The position numbers and the translations under genes were made by a program. This document shows positions 5,912-10,497 of a DNA stretch of 10,497 bases, piece by piece (positions within the stretch are counted from its first letter, which is position 1; each line of letters opens with the position of its first letter). Origin of the DNA: DATDRS01 sp035291605 (GTDB taxonomy: Bacteria > Chloroflexota > Anaerolineae > Anaerolineales > UBA6663); assembly GCA_035291605.1 (NCBI GenBank), contig DATDRS010000328.1:1-10497 (forward strand), given 5' to 3'. The notes under the pieces are model-generated. The model did not search any database and was not told the DNA's origin. It was given only the letters and a program-made list of their open reading frames with translations.

Positions 5912-8900
5912 TCAGTTTCGCATCACCAGTGGCAAATACAGGTTAGTGGTCGGTGTGGTCGTCGCCTCTACCGGTGCTGTCAGAGTCCACCTTGAGAAGT
6001 GGTTAATCTGAGCCGTTATCCGGTTATTGGTTGTGTCCACAGTATAGCTCTCGACCTTGGTCCATGAATTGGTGGTAGTCGAGAAGTATGCTGGCGACAG
6101 ACTAGCTTCATTGTCTTCGGTGACTCCGAGTTCCCGGAGTTCATCCTCGGTGTAGTAGAAAGTGATCAACACGTTGCTGTTGAAGTTGCTGACGATCTGG
6201 TTGCCGGTCGAGTCCTCGTAGGCGACGATGGCATAGCCATAGCCGAAGGGCCGCGCCGACAGCGTGTTGGGCAGTTCTTCGACCAGGGGTGTCACCGAGA
6301 TGCGCACCGTGTCGGTCGTGGGCATCGCCCCAGCCGGGATCTCGATGCGCGTGCCATCGCTCAGCACGCCCGTCCAGCCCACGCTCGGATCGAAGGTGTC
6401 GGCAATCGCTGGCGGCAGCGCCGTCCGGGCCAGATAGATATCCAGGTCAACGTTGCCCTTCGGCGTGGAATCCATGACGACGGTGGTCGGTGTGATCGTC
6501 CGGTAGAAGAGCGAGCCTTGCTCCGGATGGTAGGCCGCGCCGACGTGCCACGTGGTTCCGGTGACGACATTCAGCCGGTACTGGCCGTTGGCGTCCGTGG
6601 GCGCGCCGGTGTGCTGCCCGTCATCCGACCAGGCCCACACCCAGGCAAACGGTCCGTAGACTGAGTTGCCGGCCTGGTCGTGGTAATACACCGTGCCGGT
6701 GATGACGCCGTTGCTGTCCTTGAAGCGCAACGTCACCGAGACCGAACCGCCTGTTGTGGGCGTTACCACTTTCGCGTCCGGCTGGATGTATCCAAACTCG
6801 AGAGGTGCGAAGGCGCCGACGTGATAGCGGCCGCCGGAGGGCACGCGGATGCGGAAGTAAGCATCCGGCGGCTTGGCCTCGCCGCCCGTGTCAATGGCGG
6901 CGCTCGTCTCCGAGCGGTTGCGGTGCGCCCAGGCAAAAGCCGCGTTGAGCGGGTCGCCGTTCGGATCCAGAATGTGCCCTTCAATCGTCGAGTCCGCGGC
7001 GACGACGGTAAAGTTGAACGTGAAGACTTCCGTCGAGGCGATCGTCACGCGCGTGTTGGGCGGCGGGGTGTTCACGTAGTCCGCCGAGCGGAGGTGGTAG
7101 CCCACGTTCCACGTGCCGGAGGCCACCGTCATCGTATACCGGCCATTGGCCGGGTTGATCGGGACGACCCGCCACGCGCCGCCGATCCCGCCCATCGCGA
7201 AGACCTCACCCTCCAACCCGACGGCCGGGGTGGTCTTGGCGCCGTCGAGGAAGAAGCCGCCGACGATCAGCGCGTCATTAGGCAGGAGGGTGAATGTCAC
7301 CGAAACCGTGGTCCCAGCGGCGACGATGGTCGCGCGTTCACCCTTCGCCATGTCGGCGGCGGCGACCTCGGCCCGGGTCTGCGCCTGCGCTGGCTCTACG
7401 GACAGCGGGCCAACGGTCTGTTCGCCGGAAACGGTGTAGCCGCTGTTCGGCGGCAGCCACAATCCCACCCGGTACGTGCCGTGCGGCACGTTGATTGAGA
7501 ATTCGCCGTTTCGGACCGGGCCGCCGGCGACGGGCGCGGTATTGGCGCCATCCGGCCGGGCGTAAGCCCAGCCCTCTACGTCGGTCAAGAGGCTGCCATT
7601 CTGGTCTACCAGCATGCCGTGGATGACTCCGGCGGCCTCCAGCAACAGGAAATCAATGCCGGTGGCAATTTCGTCGTCGCCCACGACGACTGTACGCGGT
7701 TCGTGCTGGTCAGGAATGAGGGTAGACGAGATGGGCAGTTCGACGTTCACCTCCCATGTCCCGGAGAACACCGACAGGAAGTAGCTGCCTTCTGCGTCGG
7801 TTTCGCCGGAAGCCCAGCCGCCCTCATGCTTCCAGGCGTGGACGCGAACGCCGGGGACGCCCGAGCCATCCTCGAGATGTACCCGCCCGGAGATGCCGGA
7901 GGTCTTCTCGATCAGGCAGATGTCGCCCAAGTCACGCGGCTGTCCACTGGCTACTTCAAAGGGCGGGATCTGCGGGCCGGACAGATTGGGATAGAGCTGC
8001 TCGTCCACAAGGATCCAGGCGCCGTAAGTGCCCGCGACGACGGGGACGGTGAAGTAACCGCCGGGGCTGAGAGGCGCGTGGTTGCCCCGGCCATCCGGGC
8101 GGCGGACTTCCACCCCGACGCCTTGCGGCGGCACCGGGTCGGCGCAGTTGGGATAGAAGACTCGCCCGGTCACCCAGGCATCGGCTGTCTCGACCGTGAA
8201 GGTTACGAATTGCGTTTCCGGTGTGTCATCCTCGGCGAACGTCACCAGTTTGGGCAAACCGGGGTAGATCCAATTAGCGCTGCCATCGGGCGGCGCGCTG
8301 ATCATGACCTCCCATTGGCCGGCCCCGACGTTCAACCCGGCCTGGCCGCCGTCGTCGGTGAGCGCATGCGCCCAGCCGGGCTGGCCCCGCCGAATGGCGT
8401 TGACATCCACATTCGGCACACCCGCGCCGTTCGTGTAGACGACTGTGGCGCTGATGTGCTTGCTGGCCAGGGTGAACGTGATATTACCCAGGTTGACGAA
8501 GTCGTTGCGGTCAGTCAGCGTGAATGAGACCGGGTCAGGCGGGATCAGATCAGGCATGTTCCACGGCGGGAACAAGTCCACCGCGTACGTTCCGGTCGGC
8601 AGGCCCCCCACCCGGAAAATACCGTCTGGGCCAGTGCCCATGCCAGTCTGGTAGGCGAAGTCAAGCGTATGGATATAGACGCCGCTCCCGCCCGCGGGTG
8701 AGCCATCGGGCAACACCGCGCGCCCGGCAACATTGACGGTCGTCAACGTGAGCGGTTTGGTCAATACCAGGAGGGACTCGGTCGTGAGAGTCACGACTAC
8801 ATCCCTCGAAGCGCTGTAGCCGATGTAGGCCAGATCCACAGGCGGATGAGCGCGCAAGCGCCATGTACCCGTAATCAACCCCGTCACGGTGAAGTTCCCG

Positions 8901-9718
8901 GTCAGATCAGCCTGCGCGCCCCGAGGCAGCAGCCCAGCCAGCAGCTCGGCGTCCACCCAGGCGTTGGGCACAGGTATCCCGTTGGGCAGGACGACGGACC
9001 CGGCAATCGCGCCCTTGGGGGATTCTTTGAGCAGGAAGTCAATTGGCCCCGTGACCGTGGCTGTCATAACCTCGATCACGTCGGCGACAGCCCAATCGGG
9101 CTGGTTGTTATAGAAGGATGGATCATAGCCCGGCGCGTCCGCCCGCACTTTGTACTGACCGACCGGGACACCCATGAGCGTATATACACCAGAGGCGTCT
9201 ATGATCATCGCCCCGGCGGCCCAGGGCGCGCCTCCAGCCGGGCTGGCCGAGACATGCGCGCTGGTAATGGGTTGGCCTGTTGCGAGATCCTTGACCGTGC
9301 CGGTGATGTCGCCGCCTGGATCAAGAAAGAAGTCAATGCCGGGTATGTTTGCGCTGAGTTGCACTGTGATCAGCGCTGCCTTGTTCAGGTCGAATTCGTT
9401 CGGGTAGTATTCGGTGGCAAAACCGAATTTCGTCGCGCCTACGCGGTATATGCCCGGCCCCGGGAGGGTAAGGGTGTAGAAACCATTCGGGTCCGCTACC
9501 GTCTGGGGAAACCCGGGACCGCCGAATACCCGTTCGGCCCTCACCAGTGCGCCGCCCTCAGGGACGCCCAGATCGCTATGTACGCGTCCTTCTATCGTTT
9601 CCCCGACTGCCCTGGCAATCGTCGGACTGGCGGCAAGGTTAATCAAGACTAACAACAAAGTTGCCCATCCTGCCCCCAAAAGGATGGACATGACAAGGGA
9701 GGTTGCCTTTTTTCTCAC
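5912..9718 (-). CDS. Large exported protein with eleven carboxypeptidase-regulatory-like modules and a ZU5-like C-terminal domain
   Basis: A 1268-residue predicted exported protein. The N terminus has a Sec signal peptide: MRKK, a hydrophobic core at about 8-30, and a likely cut after ARA (35-37). Residues 41-1100 form eleven tandem beta-sandwich modules of about 90-120 residues, each opening with an xxGxV strand and containing NGxYxL/SGTWxV-type strands, as in carboxypeptidase-regulatory-like and Cna-B-like domains. Residues 1108-1248 resemble a ZU5 domain (LSDGTRIEIPAGAM) and contain HFS at 1240-1242. A Thr-rich linker leads to a terminal NLYLPLVMRN. There is no LPXTG motif, no C-terminal membrane anchor and no recognisable enzyme. 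A structural or adhesive cell-surface role is inferred, not shown. The start is GTG at 9718, chosen because it supplies the basic signal-peptide n-region and has AAAGGA about 10 nt upstream; the ATG for Met10 would remove it. The gene has its own promoter (9853-9881) and terminator. Confidence 0.85.
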   Translation of the reverse strand: MRKKATSLVMSILLGAGWATLLLVLINLAASPTIARAVGETIEGRVHSDLGVPEGGALVRAERVFGGPGFPQTVADPNGFYTLTLPGPGIYRVGATKFGFATEYYPNEFDLNKAALITVQLSANIPGIDFFLDPGGDITGTVKDLATGQPITSAHVSASPAGGAPWAAGAMIIDASGVYTLMGVPVGQYKVRADAPGYDPSFYNNQPDWAVADVIEVMTATVTGPIDFLLKESPKGAIAGSVVLPNGIPVPNAWVDAELLAGLLPRGAQADLTGNFTVTGLITGTWRLRAHPPVDLAYIGYSASRDVVVTLTTESLLVLTKPLTLTTVNVAGRAVLPDGSPAGGSGVYIHTLDFAYQTGMGTGPDGIFRVGGLPTGTYAVDLFPPWNMPDLIPPDPVSFTLTDRNDFVNLGNITFTLASKHISATVVYTNGAGVPNVDVNAIRRGQPGWAHALTDDGGQAGLNVGAGQWEVMISAPPDGSANWIYPGLPKLVTFAEDDTPETQFVTFTVETADAWVTGRVFYPNCADPVPPQGVGVEVRRPDGRGNHAPLSPGGYFTVPVVAGTYGAWILVDEQLYPNLSGPQIPPFEVASGQPRDLGDICLIEKTSGISGRVHLEDGSGVPGVRVHAWKHEGGWASGETDAEGSYFLSVFSGTWEVNVELPISSTLIPDQHEPRTVVVGDDEIATGIDFLLLEAAGVIHGMLVDQNGSLLTDVEGWAYARPDGANTAPVAGGPVRNGEFSINVPHGTYRVGLWLPPNSGYTVSGEQTVGPLSVEPAQAQTRAEVAAADMAKGERATIVAAGTTVSVTFTLLPNDALIVGGFFLDGAKTTPAVGLEGEVFAMGGIGGAWRVVPINPANGRYTMTVASGTWNVGYHLRSADYVNTPPPNTRVTIASTEVFTFNFTVVAADSTIEGHILDPNGDPLNAAFAWAHRNRSETSAAIDTGGEAKPPDAYFRIRVPSGGRYHVGAFAPLEFGYIQPDAKVVTPTTGGSVSVTLRFKDSNGVITGTVYYHDQAGNSVYGPFAWVWAWSDDGQHTGAPTDANGQYRLNVVTGTTWHVGAAYHPEQGSLFYRTITPTTVVMDSTPKGNVDLDIYLARTALPPAIADTFDPSVGWTGVLSDGTRIEIPAGAMPTTDTVRISVTPLVEELPNTLSARPFGYGYAIVAYEDSTGNQIVSNFNSNVLITFYYTEDELRELGVTEDNEASLSPAYFSTTTNSWTKVESYTVDTTNNRITAQINHFSRWTLTAPVEATTTPTTNLYLPLVMRN
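6419..9598 (-). other. Eleven tandem beta-sandwich modules within the surface protein
   Basis: Approximate module limits in residues: 41-136, 137-236, 237-329, 330-421, 422-513, 514-608, 609-697, 698-816, 817-910, 911-1004 and 1005-1100. The recurring marks are an opening strand of type ITGTV/ISGRV/IEGHI, a mid-module Asp/Gly turn followed by an aromatic (NGFYTL, SGVYTL, TGNFTV, NGRYTM, NGQYRL), and a G-T/Q-W/Y-x-V strand (VGQYKV, TGTWRL, SGTWEV, HGTYRV, SGTWNV). The modules are diverged: I see no long nucleotide identity between them, so the array is old rather than a fresh tandem duplication. The eighth is longest because of a polar, Ala-rich insert at about 772-806. Confidence 0.8.
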
Positions 9719-9844
9719 TTTTTAGGTTTCCTTTCTTGGCTTTTGATCAACTGGGCCGGGATGTCAGCCGTAATGCCGCACCCGATGTATCACAAGACCG
9801 ACAGCTCAAGCAGTCCCTGAAGAGGCGGGGCGAACCAACAGACG

Positions 9845-9863
9845 CGTCCTACAGCATAGGACG
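9845..9863. promoter_or_regulatory. Perfect 19-bp dyad, candidate operator
   Basis: CGTCCTA at 9845-9851 and TAGGACG at 9857-9863 are perfect 7-bp arms around CAGCA. The dyad covers the -10 box of the minus-strand promoter at 9853-9881. The predicted transcription start (near 9846) falls inside it, so the RNA would not carry both arms; it is better explained as a protein-binding DNA site than as an RNA hairpin. The regulator is unknown. Confidence 0.5.
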
Positions 9864-9881
9864 ATACGGGGTACAGGTCAA
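9853..9881 (-). promoter_or_regulatory. Promoter of the surface-protein gene
   Basis: On the minus strand TTGACC (9881-9876, 5 of 6 consensus) and TATGCT (9858-9853, 4 of 6) are spaced by exactly 17 bp. Transcription would begin near 9846, giving a leader of about 128 nt before the GTG at 9718. No other pair of boxes of this quality was seen upstream of the gene. Confidence 0.55.
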
Positions 9882-9890
9882 GTGATCATC

Positions 9891-9916
9891 TTGAAATTGT
9901 AAGGCGCGTGTAAAAT
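9891..9916 (+). promoter_or_regulatory. Weak candidate promoter for the patatin gene
   Basis: TTGAAA at 9891-9896 and TAAAAT at 9911-9916 are good single boxes, but the spacer is only 14 bp, which is poor for a sigma-70-type promoter. It lies back to back with the minus-strand promoter. A second AT-rich option is TATAGT at 10025-10030, but it would leave almost no leader. Confidence 0.25.
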
Positions 9917-9935
9917 CGCCCGATTACCCGGTTCC

Positions 9936-10000
9936 AGCGTGCCGGACACCCCTTCTATGGGCGGTTCGGCACGCTTCTTGCTGCCGTTTTCTCAGGCGGC
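9936..10000 (+). promoter_or_regulatory. Two consecutive hairpins in the leader of the patatin gene
   Basis: The first hairpin has AGCGTGCCG at 9936-9944 pairing perfectly with CGGCACGCT at 9967-9975. It extends inwards by three more pairs (one G-U) and possibly by CCC/GGG. The second has GCTGCC at 9980-9985 pairing with GGCGGC at 9995-10000 (one G-U), followed by TTTAGG. Neither has a proper T-tract. They could be a structured 5' leader or attenuator of the patatin gene, or poor terminators. The remainder of 9719-10041 shows no gene. Confidence 0.45.
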
Positions 10001-10041
10001 TTTAGGTATTGGGTTTATTTCGCTTATAGTACAGAGGTCAT

Positions 10042-10497
10042 ATGTACCGGATTCTCTCGCTTGACGGCGGCGGCATTCGCGGCGTGCTCACCCTGATGCT
10101 CCTCCGCCGCATCGAGGCCAACCGCCCTGGTTTCCTCTCCAGCGTTGACCTGTTCGCCGGGACCTCGGTGGGCGGCATCCTTGCCCTGGCGCTGGCGCTG
10201 GGGCTGTCCCCCGCCGAGTGCGGCGATTTATGTGACGAGATCAGCCGGGCCGTCTTTGACGACTCTCCCCTCGACGATCTGCGCGATCTGGGGAACGCGG
10301 TCGGCGCGCAATATTCCAACGCGAATCTCAAACGCCTCCTCGCCGGGCGGTTTGGCAACCGGGCGTTGGGCGACCTCCCCAAGAAAGTCCTGATTTGCGC
10401 TTTTGATCTTGATAACGAACCGGCCAACCCCCAGACCCTCCGCACCTGGAAACCCAAGTTCTTTCACAACTTCCCCGGCCCCGGCACGGACGCGGGC
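10042..10497 (+). CDS. Patatin-like phospholipase, N-terminal part (3' end outside window)
   Basis: The frame is open from ATG 10042 to the window edge, giving 152 residues without a stop. The patatin fold's N-terminal half is clear: LSLDGGGIRG at residues 5-14 is the glycine-rich oxyanion-hole loop, and GTSVGG at 40-45 is the nucleophile elbow (GxSxG) with Ser42. The catalytic Asp of the Ser-Asp dyad (DGG/DGA motif) should lie further on and is not in the window. The family hydrolyses acyl chains from phospholipids or other lipids. There is no signal peptide, so it is probably cytosolic, acting at the inner membrane face. AGAGG at 10033-10037 lies 4 nt before the ATG. Some bacterial patatins are anti-phage effectors (for example CapV in CBASS), but no such partner is visible upstream; what follows is unknown. 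Confidence 0.88.
   Translation, partial: MYRILSLDGGGIRGVLTLMLLRRIEANRPGFLSSVDLFAGTSVGGILALALALGLSPAECGDLCDEISRAVFDDSPLDDLRDLGNAVGAQYSNANLKRLLAGRFGNRALGDLPKKVLICAFDLDNEPANPQTLRTWKPKFFHNFPGPGTDAG

Noticed and set aside
7619..8527. 302-codon open frame on the plus strand opposite the surface-protein gene
   Set aside because: It is antisense to a protein with a signal peptide and clear repeated domains; its translation shows no domain, and long antisense frames are expected in GC-rich DNA. The same applies to the plus-strand frames at 6680-7498, 8846-9652 and 5141-5866.
5912..9718. LPXTG or PEP-CTERM sorting of the surface protein
   Set aside because: The C terminus has no LPXTG or PEP motif and no hydrophobic anchor helix with a basic tail; only the YLPLVMRN ending is present.
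9703..9885. 60-codon plus-strand frame from TTG in the intergenic region
   Set aside because: It starts inside the surface-protein signal-peptide region, has no properly spaced ribosome binding site, shows no recognisable sequence, and covers the minus-strand promoter and dyad, which explain the region better.
9918..9980. Possible tRNA or terminator at the CGTGCCG/CGGCACG hairpin
   Set aside because: There is no cloverleaf, and the sequence after the stem (TTCTTGCTG) is not a T-tract; no gene ends just upstream on the plus strand.

Overview
The window looks like chromosomal DNA from a GC-rich member of the Chloroflexota, Anaerolineae/Caldilineae type. This is an inference. It rests on the large exported protein ending in NLYLPLVMRN (a tail I recall from many exported Chloroflexota proteins), on the cyclase-ATPase-TPR multidomain regulator, and on the general gene style. 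There is no 16S or other decisive marker. I see no insertion sequence, CRISPR array, tRNA or rRNA.

Layout, left to right. (1) 2-1299, plus strand: a short gene string with the end of a Nudix hydrolase, a RidA-type deaminase (ridA) and an ankyrin-repeat protein. (2) 1314-1704, plus strand: a self-contained ribosomal protein S20 unit (rpsT) with a near-consensus promoter, a GTG start and its own intrinsic terminator. (3) 1772-2353, plus strand: 3-methyladenine DNA glycosylase I (tag). It converges on the next gene with only 24 bp between them, and a two-tier hairpin spans the junction. (4) 2378-5773, minus strand: a 1131-residue signalling protein with an N-terminal class III cyclase domain carrying the class IIIb Lys/Thr substrate pair, a central STAND-type ATPase and C-terminal TPRs. 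(5) 5912-9718, minus strand: a 1268-residue exported protein with a signal peptide, eleven tandem carboxypeptidase-regulatory-like beta-sandwich modules, a ZU5-like module with an HFS motif, and a short Chloroflexota-type tail. A strong intrinsic terminator ends it. (6) 9719-10041: a 323-bp divergent control region. It holds a good minus-strand promoter whose -10 box lies inside a perfect 19-bp dyad, a weaker plus-strand promoter, and two consecutive hairpins before the next gene. (7) 10042-10497, plus strand: the start of a patatin-like phospholipase that runs off the window.

Most of this is housekeeping (translation, base-excision repair, metabolite damage control) beside a cAMP-type signalling protein and a large surface protein. 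I do not see a complete undescribed multi-gene system. The points most worth following are the control region upstream of the surface protein, the C-terminal end of that protein (HFS motif and YLPLV tail), and the class IIIb cyclase.
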